Shown: positions 16,711-26,458, counted from the stretch's first letter. The stretch: 64,000 nt of DNA from Paenibacillus profundus (GCF_021369635.1 NZ_JAJNBZ010000003.1:372168-436167), one strand, 5' to 3'. Notes: generated from the sequence alone by a model not told the origin. Numbers and translations: made by a program.

Positions 16711-17664
16711 TTACTTGGTGCCTGCCTCTATTTCCTTCACCATTTCTGCAACGGAGAGCAGTCCGCCACCGGACAGATACCAGAAGCTCGGATCCAGATA
16801 GACGATATTGCCGTCTTTAAATGCTTTTGTATTTTTGACCAGCTCATTCTCCACTACTTGCTTCGCAGACGATTCGCCGCCTATTGCCGCGCTTCTGTCA
16901 ACGACGAACAGGTAGTCCGGGTCTTTTTCCACAATATATTCAAAGGAAATGCCTTTACCGTGCGTGGAAACCTCAATATCTTTATCTACTGGAGTGTAGC
17001 CGAATACGTCATGGATTATGCCGAATCGGGAACCTGCTCCGTATGCGCTGATTTTACCGTCGTTCGCCAAAATGATGAGCGCGTTTTTGTTGTTTGCCGT
17101 CACTTTTTCATTTAACTTTTTAATCGATTCATCGATGTTGGCCAGTTCTGTTTTCACTTCGTCTTCTTTGCCGAAAATTTGCCCGATAGTCGTTGCATTC
17201 TCTTTGAAGGAATCCATGTAACGCGCCGTATCGACACCCAAGTAAATCGTTGGGGCAATTTTCGTAAATTCTTCATACATGTCAGATTGTCTGCCGGAAA
17301 TGATAATTAAATCCGGAGCAAGCTCATTGATTTTCTCGAAATCCGGCTCTTTCAAGCTGCCGACATTCGTATATTTGTCGTCTTCGAATTTGGAAAGATA
17401 CGGCGGCAAGTTGCCTTTCGGCATCGCAGCTACTTCGATCCCTAATTTATCCAATGAATCCAATGCGCCAAAGTCAAACACGACGATCTTCGAAGGATTT
17501 TTCTTTACCTTCGTTTCCCCTAATTTATGCTTGATCGTAAGCTCTTCAGCCGGTTGGTTTGTTCCCGCTGCGTTGGACGCATCGCCTTTTGATTCCTTTT
17601 GCCCGCAAGCCGCTACTACCGTGACCAACATGGCAATTATGAGAAGCATAACTGTCTTTTTCAT
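16711..17664 (-). CDS. yclQ: Siderophore-binding lipoprotein (YclQ-like)
   Basis: A 317-residue class III solute-binding lipoprotein for an Fe3+-siderophore. Signal peptide with lipobox VVAAC (Cys20), then a FecB/TroA-like fold: KIVVFDFGALDSLDKLGI, EPDFEKINELAPDLIIISGRQ and the C-terminal NIVYLDPSFWYLSGGGL. The length and the permease-permease-ATPase-binding-protein gene order match yclNOPQ of Bacillus, which imports petrobactin and its precursors. GAGGTGG before ATG 17664 sets the start; the frame extends 13 codons further without a site. Ligand identity is inferred from synteny. Confidence 0.9.
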   Translation of the reverse strand: MKKTVMLLIIAMLVTVVAACGQKESKGDASNAAGTNQPAEELTIKHKLGETKVKKNPSKIVVFDFGALDSLDKLGIEVAAMPKGNLPPYLSKFEDDKYTNVGSLKEPDFEKINELAPDLIIISGRQSDMYEEFTKIAPTIYLGVDTARYMDSFKENATTIGQIFGKEDEVKTELANIDESIKKLNEKVTANNKNALIILANDGKISAYGAGSRFGIIHDVFGYTPVDKDIEVSTHGKGISFEYIVEKDPDYLFVVDRSAAIGGESSAKQVVENELVKNTKAFKDGNIVYLDPSFWYLSGGGLLSVAEMVKEIEAGTK

Positions 17665-17776
17665 TTTTCCACCTCGATATTTTTTTATTGATGCTGTTCG
17701 CACCGTGACCCTTTTGAAAATGCATGTATATCATTTCAATGAAACCAGACGGAATCATTGAAAGCTGTAACCCGTG

Positions 17777-18535
17777 TTAAGCGAAATAGACACAGATCTT
17801 GTTGTCATTGATATCTTCGATCTGAATGTCCATATCATATATTTCCTGCAATACGGACGGGACGATAATCTCCTTGGTGGTGCCTTCTCTGACGACTCTG
17901 CCGTTCTTGAGCGCGACGATATAATCCGAATAACAGGAAGCGAAATTAATATCATGGATGACGATAACGATCGTCTTGCCAAGCTCATCCACCAGTCTCC
18001 GTAAAATTTTCATAATTTGCACGGAATGCTTCATATCCAAATTGTTAAGAGGCTCATCCAGAAGGATATACTCCGTATTTTGGGCGATGACCATGGCGAT
18101 GTAGGCCCGCTGCTTCTGGCCTCCGCTTAGTTGGTCCAAATATTTATGCTCTATATCCTTAAGATCCATATATTCAATCGCTTCATCGACATATTTCCAA
18201 TCCTCTGTCGTCAGCCTGCCTTGCGAATAGGGAAAGCGTCCGAAGGATACGAGCTCCCGAATCGTCAACCGGAGATTGATATGATTGGACTGCTTCAGAA
18301 TCGATATTTTTTTCGCCAAATCATTGCTCTTGCATTGACTGATATCTTGCTCGTCGATGTAAATGTCTCCTGCGTCTTTCGAAATCAGACGGCTGATCAT
18401 TGACAGCAGCGTGCTCTTCCCTGCCCCGTTCGGACCGATAAAGGAGGTGATCTTGCCCTTCTCTATCGTAACGGACACCTGTTCCACCACGTTTTTGTTC
18501 CCATATTGCTTTGAGACATTTTTTACTTCTACCAC
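17777..18535 (-). CDS. yclP: Siderophore ABC transporter ATPase (YclP-like)
   Basis: A 252-residue FepC-type ATPase that energises Fe3+-siderophore import. Walker A GPNGAGKST (34-42), a Q-loop (KQSNHINLRLT), signature LSGGQKQRA (136-144), Walker B YILLDEPLNNLD and the switch His in VIVIHDINFA. It starts at GTG 18535 behind AAAGGAGA, overlapping the end of the upstream permease gene by 7 bases. It is followed 112 bases later by the binding-protein gene. Confidence 0.93.
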   Translation of the reverse strand: MVEVKNVSKQYGNKNVVEQVSVTIEKGKITSFIGPNGAGKSTLLSMISRLISKDAGDIYIDEQDISQCKSNDLAKKISILKQSNHINLRLTIRELVSFGRFPYSQGRLTTEDWKYVDEAIEYMDLKDIEHKYLDQLSGGQKQRAYIAMVIAQNTEYILLDEPLNNLDMKHSVQIMKILRRLVDELGKTIVIVIHDINFASCYSDYIVALKNGRVVREGTTKEIIVPSVLQEIYDMDIQIEDINDNKICVYFA

Positions 18536-19479
18536 GATTTATTCTCCTTTAATAGAAGATAGATGAAGTAACCCCCGCCGACGAAATTGATAATGACGCT
18601 TAAGGTAGTGGAGAACGTAAATACTCTTTCCACAATCAACTGTCCCCCGACTAACGCGATGATGCTGATGAGGACGGAGCCTAAAATCAAAAACTTATGC
18701 TGGTACGTCTTCAAGAACTCATACGTCACGTTCACGACGAGCAGCCCCAGGAACGTGATAGGGCCAACCAGCGCCGTTGAGATGGAAATGAGTATCGCGA
18801 CGACAATCAGCAGCCGCTTGACCACATAATCATAATCGACGCCCAGGTTGATGGCCTGCTCTCTTCCCAACGACAGCACATCCAAGTACTTGGTGAATCG
18901 CATGAAATACAACGACACGAGCAGCACCGAGATGCTGGCGATAATAAGCAGATCGGTTTTGATATTGTTGAAGCTCGCGAACATCTTATCCTGCACGATG
19001 GCGAACTCATTCGGATCGATGAGCACCTGCATGAACGTGGACAGACTTCCGAACAAGGTGCCGAATATCAATCCGATTAACAATAAAAAATAAATATTTT
19101 GATCTTCGCGCTTGAAAATGACTTTGTATAAAATACTTGAAAACAGAACCATAAGGCCAACGGAAATAATAAAGTTGATATTGCTGTTCGTTATCGTCGC
19201 GTTCATCGAGCCGAATACGAAGATGACGAACGTCTGGATTAACATATATAGCGAATCCAAGCCTAAAATGCTCGGCGTCAATATGCGGTTGTTCGTTATC
19301 GTCTGGAATACGGTCGTCGCAAAGGCGATACAGCCCCCAGTCAATATAATTGCAAATACCTTCATGCCTCTTCGTGGAAGGACATAGCCCCAGTTGTTTC
19401 CGATTTTGATAAATACAAATACGGCAATCAACGCGACGGCAATGGTGGCGAGAACTCCTAGTTTTCCTTTATAGCCCAT
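18529..19479 (-). CDS. yclO: Siderophore ABC permease (FecCD family, YclO-like)
   Basis: A 316-residue permease with about nine to ten helices. FecCD family features: GMKVFAIILTGGCIAFATTVFQTITNNRILTPSILGLDSLY near the N-terminus, and GPITFLGLLVVN plus the ATPase-contact region with LSLGREQAINLGV. It overlaps yclN upstream by 11 bases and yclP downstream by 7, so the operon is tightly coupled. It should form a heterodimer with the YclN-like subunit. Confidence 0.92.
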   Translation of the reverse strand: MGYKGKLGVLATIAVALIAVFVFIKIGNNWGYVLPRRGMKVFAIILTGGCIAFATTVFQTITNNRILTPSILGLDSLYMLIQTFVIFVFGSMNATITNSNINFIISVGLMVLFSSILYKVIFKREDQNIYFLLLIGLIFGTLFGSLSTFMQVLIDPNEFAIVQDKMFASFNNIKTDLLIIASISVLLVSLYFMRFTKYLDVLSLGREQAINLGVDYDYVVKRLLIVVAILISISTALVGPITFLGLLVVNVTYEFLKTYQHKFLILGSVLISIIALVGGQLIVERVFTFSTTLSVIINFVGGGYFIYLLLKENKSW

Positions 19480-20422
19480 GTGCCCTTCTCCTCATCAGTA
19501 AGTAAACGAAAATAGCACTTCCTATGACACCGACGGTCAAACTAATCGAAATCTCATACGGATAAATAATGATTCGACCGAGTATGTCACAGAACAAGAC
19601 GAATACGGCCCCAAGCAGAGCGGTATGAGAAAGGCTGTTCTTCAAATGATCACCTTGGTATATGGACACGATGTTCGGCACAATCAAGCCCAGAAACGGT
19701 ATCGTCCCTACCGTTAGCACGACCGAGGAAGTCACCAGAGCCACAATTACTAAGCCGATATTAACGACCCGTTTGTAATTCAACCCTAAGTTCTTGGAGA
19801 AATCCTCGCCCATTCCGGCAACCGTAAATTTATTGGCATACAGGTAAGCAATGACGATGAGCGGAATGCTGATATACATCAGCTCGTACCGCCCCTTAAG
19901 AATCATGGAGAAATCGCCCTGCAGCCATGAGGACATATTCTGAATCAAATCATACTTATATGCGAAAAAGGTAGAAATCGAACTGATAATGTTGCCGAAC
20001 ATCAACCCGACAAGCGGAATGAAGATCGCATCTTTGAATTTGATCTTGTCTAGAATCTTCATAAATACAAAAGTTCCGAGCAAGGCAAAGACAAAGGCGA
20101 CAATCATCTTAAGCAGCGGACTGGCGCTCGTAAACAACATCAAAGATACGAGAATGCCGAGCCGGGCCGAGTCCAACGTCCCCGCCGTCGTCGGCGACAC
20201 GAACTTATTGCGGCTTAACTGCTGCATAATCAAGCCGCAGATGCTCATGCTGACGCCTGCAATAATAATGCTGATAAGGCGCGGCAGCCTACTGACGAGC
20301 AAAATTTGTGCTTGGTCATCCGACAAATGAAATAAATCCAGCGGCGTTATATCCTTGACCCCGATAAAAACCGAGGCAAATGAAAAAATAATGAGGGCGA
20401 TAACCAAGTATCTTTTCTTCAT
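19469..20422 (-). CDS. yclN: Siderophore ABC permease (FecCD family, YclN-like)
   Basis: A 317-residue FecCD-family permease, first gene of the operon. Seen: LPRLISIIIAGVSMSICGLIMQQLSRNKFVSPTTAGTLDSARLG, typical of this family, the ATPase coupling loop (GEDFSKNLGLNYK) and PFLGLIVPNIV. AAGGAAG precedes ATG 20422. Two Fur-box-like sites flank its promoter, so expression should rise when iron is scarce. Confidence 0.92.
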   Translation of the reverse strand: MKKRYLVIALIIFSFASVFIGVKDITPLDLFHLSDDQAQILLVSRLPRLISIIIAGVSMSICGLIMQQLSRNKFVSPTTAGTLDSARLGILVSLMLFTSASPLLKMIVAFVFALLGTFVFMKILDKIKFKDAIFIPLVGLMFGNIISSISTFFAYKYDLIQNMSSWLQGDFSMILKGRYELMYISIPLIVIAYLYANKFTVAGMGEDFSKNLGLNYKRVVNIGLVIVALVTSSVVLTVGTIPFLGLIVPNIVSIYQGDHLKNSLSHTALLGAVFVLFCDILGRIIIYPYEISISLTVGVIGSAIFVYLLMRRRAHGL

Positions 20423-20491
20423 GACTCTTCCTTTTTGCAGAGTGTGATTTTTTATTTATGTATAAATACGAAATGATGGATAAATATAGGC

Positions 20492-20578
20492 AGTAATGAT
20501 ATTCATTATCAATAAGCTCAGGGAGTATTGTAGCCTACCTTAAAATGAGTGTCAAGATTAATGATAATAATTATCATT
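20492..20578 (-). promoter_or_regulatory. Fur-controlled promoter with two Fur boxes
   Basis: Minus strand TTGACA (20550-20555), 17-bp spacer, TACAAT (20527-20532). Upstream of the -35 lies a perfect 9-1-9 inverted repeat AATGATAATAATTATCATT (20560-20578); downstream of the start lies a second Fur-box-like sequence AGTAATGATATTCATTATC (20492-20510). Both fit the 19-bp Fur consensus closely. Confidence 0.9.
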
Positions 20579-20710
20579 GGAAAATGATAAAATCATCACT
20601 GACGTGTTGTCAATGGTCGTTAGCTTACCTTTATTCATCATATCATTGCTCGATTGTGTGCGGTCCGCTTAGCTCTCCTTTTTTTCATAGTGAATTCCAA
20701 TTCCATTTTC

Positions 20711-20802
20711 TGCTATAATACACGTAATCGTTTTCAGTTAATCGACATCAACCCATATTATTCGACCACCACGATTTTCTGGACAAGCTTGCCGGCAAGC
20801 TT
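20711..20802 (+). promoter_or_regulatory. Extended -10 promoter and palindrome upstream of the sulfatase gene
   Basis: TGCTATAAT (20711-20719) is an extended -10 element without a good -35. Some 65 bases downstream is a perfect 18-bp palindrome AAGCTTGCCGGCAAGCTT (20785-20802), which could be an operator or an mRNA hairpin in the leader. The remainder of the 300-base gap before the sulfatase holds nothing else recognised. Confidence 0.5.
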
Positions 20803-20893
20803 GACATGCAGCAAGGTCTAGGCGAATGCACACAGCCACGATGGGAATCAGATATGAATTCATAAGCTACCTATATTATGGGAGGCGGTATTT

Positions 20894-22294
20894 ATGCAAA
20901 ATAAGGCGGCAGGCAGCAAACCGAATATCGTGTTAGTGTTAACGGACGATCAAGGGGCATGGGCCATGGGATGCGCCGGAAATCATGAAATTCACACGCC
21001 CAACCTCGACCAGCTTGCGGCACAGGGAATCCGGTTCGCCAACTTCTTCTGCACCTCTCCCGTCTGTTCGCCGGCGCGGGCATCCCTGTTCACCGGGCGC
21101 ATTCCATCGCAGCATGGCGTTCACGACTGGATCCGGGAAGGAAACATAGGACCAGACGCGATTCCGTATTTGGCTGGTCAGACTGCCTTCACCGAAATTT
21201 TGGCGGAGAACGGTTATGTGTGCGGCATCAGCGGGAAGTGGCATCTTGGTGACAGCATGACACCGCAAAAAGGCTTCACCCACTGGTTCGTTCATCAGAC
21301 CGGAGGGAGTCCCTATTACAATGCGCCGATGGTGCGGGAAGGTGAACTCGTCTGTGAAAAAGGCTACATTACCGATGTCATTACGGATGATGCACTGCAG
21401 TTCCTGGAATGGCAGGACAGTTCACGACCTTTTTATTTGAGTGTTCACTATACGGCGCCGCACAGTCCTTGGATTGGGAACCATCCGCAAGCCTTCACCG
21501 ACCTGTACGCTGACTGTCCATTCGAGACGTGTCCGCAAGAACCCGCACACCCTTGGCGCATTCCGACCGCTCCCGGACCAGAAAATCCGCGGGACAATGC
21601 AATCGGCTATTACGCCGCCATTACGGCGCTGGATGCCAACGTTGGCCGGATTCTCCACAAGCTGGATAAGAAGGGCTTGCGCGATAATACGCTCGTCATC
21701 TTCTTGAGCGACAACGGGTTCAACACGGGGCATCACGGCATATGGGGCAAAGGCAACGCCACGTTCCCGCAAAATATGTACGACACCTCTGTCAAAGTTC
21801 CCGCGCTATTCAGTCATGGCGGAAGGATCCCGCACGGCATCGTATGCGAGCAGTTGGTGAGCGGGTATGATTTCATGCCCACGCTGCTCGATTATGTCGG
21901 CTTGACACACGACGAAGCTGAGCATCTCCCCGGGAGCAGCTTCCTCCCGCTTCTGCTCGGGGAAGAGATGCAGGAGCGGGACAATATCGTCATCTATGAC
22001 GAATATGGTCCGGTCCGCATGATTCGGAGCAAGGAATGGAAGTATGTTCATCGCTATCCTTACGGCCCGCACGAGCTGTATCATCTGGCAGCCGATCCGG
22101 GAGAACGCAGCAACTTGATTGATCATCCAGACTATCGTCGTCAAGCTGCCACGATGAAGGCGCAGCTGGAAGCATGGTTCCACCGTTATGTCGACCCTGC
22201 CTTGGACGGGACGAAAGAGGCCGTCTACGGTTCCGGTCAGCTGCGTCTTGCCGGTCTCGCCAGCCGCGGTGAGAAGGTGTACGAGGAGCAATGA
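20894..22294 (+). CDS. Type I sulfatase (formylglycine-dependent)
   Basis: A 466-residue arylsulfatase-family hydrolase of sulfate esters. It begins with the metal-binding NIVLVLTDDQG (Asp18, Asp19) and carries the sulfatase signature CSPARASLFTGR (Cys58-x-Pro-x-Arg62), where Cys58 must be converted to formylglycine by an FGE- or anSME-type enzyme not encoded in this window. Further motifs: GKWHLGD (about 113-119) and FLSDNG (metal ligands). There is no signal peptide, so it is probably cytoplasmic. GGAGGCG precedes ATG 20894. The natural substrate is unknown; choline-sulfatase or aryl-sulfatase roles are equally open. Confidence 0.9.
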   Translation: MQNKAAGSKPNIVLVLTDDQGAWAMGCAGNHEIHTPNLDQLAAQGIRFANFFCTSPVCSPARASLFTGRIPSQHGVHDWIREGNIGPDAIPYLAGQTAFTEILAENGYVCGISGKWHLGDSMTPQKGFTHWFVHQTGGSPYYNAPMVREGELVCEKGYITDVITDDALQFLEWQDSSRPFYLSVHYTAPHSPWIGNHPQAFTDLYADCPFETCPQEPAHPWRIPTAPGPENPRDNAIGYYAAITALDANVGRILHKLDKKGLRDNTLVIFLSDNGFNTGHHGIWGKGNATFPQNMYDTSVKVPALFSHGGRIPHGIVCEQLVSGYDFMPTLLDYVGLTHDEAEHLPGSSFLPLLLGEEMQERDNIVIYDEYGPVRMIRSKEWKYVHRYPYGPHELYHLAADPGERSNLIDHPDYRRQAATMKAQLEAWFHRYVDPALDGTKEAVYGSGQLRLAGLASRGEKVYEEQ

Positions 22295-22299
22295 AATTG

Positions 22300-22336
22300 G
22301 ACCCTGGATTTCCGTCTAAGGAATTCAGGGTCTATC
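22300..22336 (+). terminator. Hairpin terminator after the sulfatase gene
   Basis: GACCCTGGATTTCC (22300-22313) pairs imperfectly with GGAATTCAGGGTC (22320-22332), followed by TATCTATT. It overlaps the 3' end of the opposing broken kinase gene. Confidence 0.6.
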
Positions 22337-23461
22337 TATTCGTTGCTCCGCTTCCGTAATGACAGGCAAGCTGATTGTAAACGTGGTCCCTTGCTGCGGC
22401 AAGCTATCCACCGATATGCTTCCTCCATGATTGTCAATAATATTGTAGCTGACCATTAAGCCAAGGCCCGTTCCTGTATCCTTCGTCTTGAATCGTTATA
22501 TATACGGATTCCTCCCTTAACAAAACATCGATGTTTCAATGCTTTTCAATTCGGATTCTACGATGTCATAGTATTGTTCCTTCTCTCCCTTTAATGTCCG
22601 CATCAGTTTAATAAATCCGTTGATCGAGGTGAGCGGGTTACGAATTTCATGTGCAATCCCTGCCGCCAGTTGGCCGACAATCGACAGCTTCTCCGAATGA
22701 AGCATCCGCTCTTCTTCTTTCTTCCGTTCCGTGACGTCCTGGAATACCCCGATTACCGCTCGTTCTCCGCAATAGGTAGCTGGAATCGAGATCCCTTCCA
22801 CATACTTCAACTCTCCGTTATAACACGTAATCTTATATTTGGCGTTCCCTATCTTCTCCCCTTGACGCTATTTGCGCCTTCTCTCTTCCAACTTATCGTG
22901 ATTGCTCGGATCTACGATATCGTTCGTGGACGTTCCCAGTACATCCTCTGCGCTCTCGGCCCCAATTAAATTGAGCGCGGCGCGATTGACATACTGACAT
23001 ACACCGCTTTGAGTGATGAGCACGGCTAACGGCAGCTCTTCCAACAGGTTGCGGAAGGACTCTTCCTTTTCCCTTAACACGTCTTCCGTCTGCTTTTGTA
23101 CAATTTCGGTCAGCTTTTTTGCCGTAATGTCATGGAACTGCGAGAATAAAAAGACAGGCTCTCCCTTCTCGTTATATACAACCGATGCGATAACCATGCA
23201 CCATACCGTTTGACCCAGCCTATGAATATAGCGTTTCTCCATATGATACGCTTCTATTTTCTGGTTCAATAGCTGATTGACATACTCCAGATTTTCTTCC
23301 AAATCATCCTGATGGGTAATCGACTGAAAATTCATTGACAGTAATTCTCGTTCATTGTAGCCGACCATGTCGCATAGTGCCCGATTAACTTGTATGAAGC
23401 AGCCTTCTAATGATACGATTGCCATCCCAATAGACGCATTGTTGAAAGCGAAATCGAACAA
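22325..23461 (-). pseudogene. Broken PAS-PAS sporulation-type histidine kinase
   Basis: Reading from about 23461: a PAS domain (FAFNNASIGMAIVSLEGCFIQVNRALCDMVGY) with PAC (YIHRLGQTVWCMV), a second PAS (FRNLLEELPLAVLIT), then an in-frame TAG at 22868-22870 after RRRK. The same frame continues with the rest of the PAC region and the HisKA box (QLAAGIAHEIRNPLTSINGFIKLM, phospho-His in HEIRNP). After about 45 more residues it breaks (TAA at 22517) and about 100 residues of the ATPase domain are missing. The G2 box [18 protein letters not shown]...GTTFTISLP reappears just before the TGA at 22325. A nonsense codon and a deletion make it non-functional. The intact form resembles KinA/KinE-type kinases. 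Confidence 0.8.
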
Positions 23462-23929
23462 GTCAATTTGCTTCGAGAGTATCCCCTTTCAATCGCCACA
23501 TCCCCAATAAATGAATTACGCACGGAATGATGTATGTCTTAATATAAGGAACGGCAAATACCAAAATATTGATTTTATGTGTTTTGTACGGAATAATTCG
23601 CTACAGGAATGGAATATCCTCGTTCACGAATCAACTTTTTTCCATAAACGATGTATTGTATCCTTTGTCTTTCAAGGCACACGTAATACATGACAGGCTC
23701 TGTTGGAAGGGGAAAATGAGCGCAGATTGGCATAGCAACATTGCGGTACTGACCCATACTTACGGTGAAAGTGCCTCTGCCCCCCAACAGCGGAAGACGA
23801 TTATGACGATGATGGGATTCGTTCGTTAAGGTTGGGAGTGATTGGAGGACTTCTATTGACGGCTGCCGCAATCTATGCAAATGTAGGTAACGAAGGACGA
23901 TATTCATGCAATCATTCAGGGGTGAAATG
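23462..23929. other. Gene-poor stretch, possible remnants
   Basis: About 470 bases between the broken kinase and the EEP hydrolase. A plus-strand frame without start codon (about 23780-23925) reads AEDDYDDDGIRSLRLGVIGG followed by a hydrophobic LLLTAAAIYANV, like the N-terminal anchor of a lost membrane protein. No ribosome site or complete gene is seen apart from the one serving the next gene (AGGGGTG at 23918-23924). Confidence 0.35.
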
Positions 23930-24670
23930 ATGATAGAGATGCATACTTCGCTTACCGTCATGTCGTACAACATTCAGCATGGCCGTGGAATGGATGACCG
24001 GTACGATCTGGTCCGGATTGCGAATGTCATTCGTGATTCCGGGGCGGATATTATCGCTCTGCAAGAGGTCGATCGCCACTTCGCGGACCGAAGCAACTAC
24101 GAGGATACGATTGCCGTATTGGCGGCGCAGTTGGAGATGAATTACGCCTATGGCGCCAACTTGGATTGGGCCCCCGAGCCGGGACGCAGCGAGCGGCGGC
24201 AATACGGAATAGCCGTGTTAAGCAAATACCCGATCGTGAAGCAGCGCCATTACCTGCTGAACAGCTTCGACAGCGAACAGCGCGGGCTGTTGGAGACGGA
24301 AATCGACGTGAATGGTGCCCGGCTGTTTTTCTATGCGACCCATCTCGGCCTGGAAGAGAACGAACGGATGGCGCAAACAGAGGAAATTCTCGAAATTGCC
24401 GCAGCACGAGCAGGTTCTGCCGTTGTTGCGGGCGACTTCAACGCCTATCCGGATGGTCCGGAAATTGCGCACATGACGCAAGCTTTTTGCAATGTGTTTG
24501 CTGATATGCCTATGGCATATACGTATCCTGCTGGGGAGGCAAATGAAACGCTCGACTACATCCTCGTTGGCAGTGAGGTTATCTTCGGAGAGCGGCGCGA
24601 GGTTATCCAGACGCTAGCGTCGGATCATTACCCAATCGTGGCAAGATTGTCGTTATCGCGGGAACGATAA
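23930..24670 (+). CDS. Endonuclease/exonuclease/phosphatase (EEP) family protein
   Basis: A 246-residue metal-dependent phosphodiesterase of the DNase I-like fold. Motifs: VMSYNIQHG (Asn14 region), IIALQEVD (metal-binding Glu46), YATHLGL, VVAGDFNAYPDG, LDYILV and the catalytic SDHYPIVA at the C-terminus. No signal peptide, so cytoplasmic. AGGGGTG five bases before ATG 23930 favours this start over ATG 23906. The substrate could be nucleic acid, phosphoinositide-like or other phosphodiesters; nothing in the context decides. Confidence 0.88.
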   Translation: MIEMHTSLTVMSYNIQHGRGMDDRYDLVRIANVIRDSGADIIALQEVDRHFADRSNYEDTIAVLAAQLEMNYAYGANLDWAPEPGRSERRQYGIAVLSKYPIVKQRHYLLNSFDSEQRGLLETEIDVNGARLFFYATHLGLEENERMAQTEEILEIAAARAGSAVVAGDFNAYPDGPEIAHMTQAFCNVFADMPMAYTYPAGEANETLDYILVGSEVIFGERREVIQTLASDHYPIVARLSLSRER

Positions 24671-24875
24671 TGCGCACAGGGGCGCCAGAAACTCTATAAG
24701 CGGGAATCAATCCCCGATTCGAGGGGAGATCGATTTCACTTTAAGAATCCCGGCGCTCCATTTTCCGACTGCCATTCCACAAAAGTCAGCCAAGCACGCA
24801 CACGACCATCATTCTCCGTATCATAATAAAGGCATTATATAAATAACATGCTTTTCATAAGGATGGATGCGATTA

Positions 24876-25802
24876 TTAATGCTCCTTACTTCCTCTATTT
24901 TGCTGTACCCTAGCATGTGCCTGCCCGGACGTCTCCTTCACCTTCGGCTTAACCAACGCGAATGCCATTCCGCCGAAAATCAACACAATGCCTGCCATCT
25001 GCATGCCGGTCGGCCGGAATCCCGTAAACACTGTATCCAGCAGAATGGCTACGGCCGGATCGAGAAATACGAGTGCTGAAATAATGCGCGTCGGCAAATA
25101 ACGCAAGCTGTCAAAAAACAAATAATAGACAAATCCGGTATGAATGAATCCCGTAGCTACAATGGCGGACCAATTGCTTGCAGTCACACCTTCAAAAGCA
25201 CTGAAATCGACAAACGGCAGCAAAATGAAGATGCCGAGCGTTGTCTGCAATACAGTCATGGCATAGGCGCTCATATTCGCAACGCCCTTGCCCAGCAATG
25301 TCGTAAACGCATAAAACAGAGCAGCCAGCAGCGCCCATATTACGCCCGAAGACAGTAATTCATCAAGTGATGTGCCGCCATTGAGGCCAATGACGAGCAA
25401 GGTGCCAATGAAGCAGATGACGATAGACATAAACGCCAGCAGCGTCAATCTTTCTTTAAATACGATACTTCCGATCAGAATGACGATCACCGGAGCCAGA
25501 TGATAGATAGAAATGGCTATCGTAATGGACATCAGCTCAAAAGCTTTGAATAGAAACACCCAATTGAATACGAGAAAAACGCCGCAGGCCAAAATTTGAG
25601 CGACTTCTTTCTTGTGCCACCGTTCTTGTCTATATTGTCCAGACAGAACCCAGCATAGACTCAAAAACAATGTCGCACAAATACAACGCACAAAAACCAA
25701 TTCGAGTGACGGCAGACCCGTATGTTCGGAGAAGAAGCCGATCGAACCGAATATACACATCGAAATAATCATTTTAACCATAGGCAGTGATAATGACTTC
25801 AT
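24876..25802 (-). CDS. EamA/DMT family transporter
   Basis: A 308-residue drug/metabolite transporter with two five-helix EamA repeats (about 7-140 and 150-285), typical segments being GFFSEHTGLPSLELVFVRC, PVIVILIGSIVFKERLT in repeat 1 and YLPTRIISALVFLDPAVAILLD in repeat 2. Such proteins usually export amino acids or other small metabolites. The start ATG 25802 is chosen because the hydrophobic core begins there; the frame upstream runs through the promoter. The C-terminal tail is polar and basic. Substrate unknown. Confidence 0.88.
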   Translation of the reverse strand: MKSLSLPMVKMIISMCIFGSIGFFSEHTGLPSLELVFVRCICATLFLSLCWVLSGQYRQERWHKKEVAQILACGVFLVFNWVFLFKAFELMSITIAISIYHLAPVIVILIGSIVFKERLTLLAFMSIVICFIGTLLVIGLNGGTSLDELLSSGVIWALLAALFYAFTTLLGKGVANMSAYAMTVLQTTLGIFILLPFVDFSAFEGVTASNWSAIVATGFIHTGFVYYLFFDSLRYLPTRIISALVFLDPAVAILLDTVFTGFRPTGMQMAGIVLIFGGMAFALVKPKVKETSGQAHARVQQNRGSKEH

Positions 25803-25839
25803 ACTAGAATCAACCCCAGATGTTATAGCAATAACTACT

Positions 25840-25868
25840 AGTATATTATTTTTTTTGTATACAGCCAA
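25840..25868 (-). promoter_or_regulatory. Promoter of the EamA transporter gene
   Basis: Minus strand TTGGCT (25863-25868), 17-bp spacer, TATACT (25840-25845), about 38 bases before ATG 25802. Confidence 0.7.
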
Positions 25869-26400
25869 CCTTTAATTACCAAGAAGCCTATATATCTTTC
25901 TCGATCGATAGTCATTTTTGCTTAGCAAACATAGCTATATATTATCCAGAATTGCCTCCCGGCTCACAATGCGCGGACACTGCAAGAGTCAGGTTGCATT
26001 GTCAAAACTTCTTAAGCTGGCATAGGCCAACAGATTGAGAACATTGTAAATGACCTTCCAGCAACCCGTCAAACGTCCCCAACATTTAACATGCGGCATG
26101 TCTGCTATAAACCTTGCCATGGAGCCGCTTTGTCTCTATCAGTCCTTTGCTTCATTCTCCCCTTCATTCAGAAGACAGCACACCAATAGATATCTTCAGG
26201 TGACTGTCACTGTCCATCGGCCGTTTCATGCCATGCAATCCGAAACCTCATGTGCTTGATTTGGGCGATATCCTCCTGATTGCATGGGAGAATGGACACC
26301 TCTACGAGTTCCCTGCTGACCGAATGGGAGAATGGGCATATGGGCCATTATTAGACTGGCCGCTCGTGTGAAGGGAAAGGAAGCGATCCATCTAGCATTG
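25869..26400. other. Intergenic stretch with decayed sequence
   Basis: About 530 bases without a convincing gene. A minus-strand frame at about 25995-26125 (MARFIADMPHVKCWGRLTG...) is open for some 44 codons and ends in a normal stop, but it lacks a ribosome site and I cannot assign it; its context suggests a decayed coding remnant. A direct repeat TGGGAGAATGG occurs at about 26287 and 26324. Confidence 0.35.
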
Positions 26401-26404
26401 ACGC

Positions 26405-26443
26405 AAAAAAAAGAAACCCTTCCTCAAGAAGACAGGGTTTCTC
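26405..26443 (-). terminator. Terminator of the PepSY-like gene
   Basis: Minus strand AGAAACCCT...AGGGTTTCT stem followed by eight T; it lies 16 bases after the stop of the gene at 26459. Confidence 0.9.
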
Positions 26444-26458
26444 CGCAAGGGAGCAGCA

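Noticed and set aside
24690-24775. GC-rich imperfect repeats after the EEP gene that look tRNA-like
   Set aside because: No cloverleaf with a T-loop or acceptor stem could be built; no tRNA or rRNA gene was found anywhere in the window.
26050-26259. 69-codon plus-strand frame in the intergenic region
   Set aside because: No ribosome site and no motif; the opposite strand looks at least as open.
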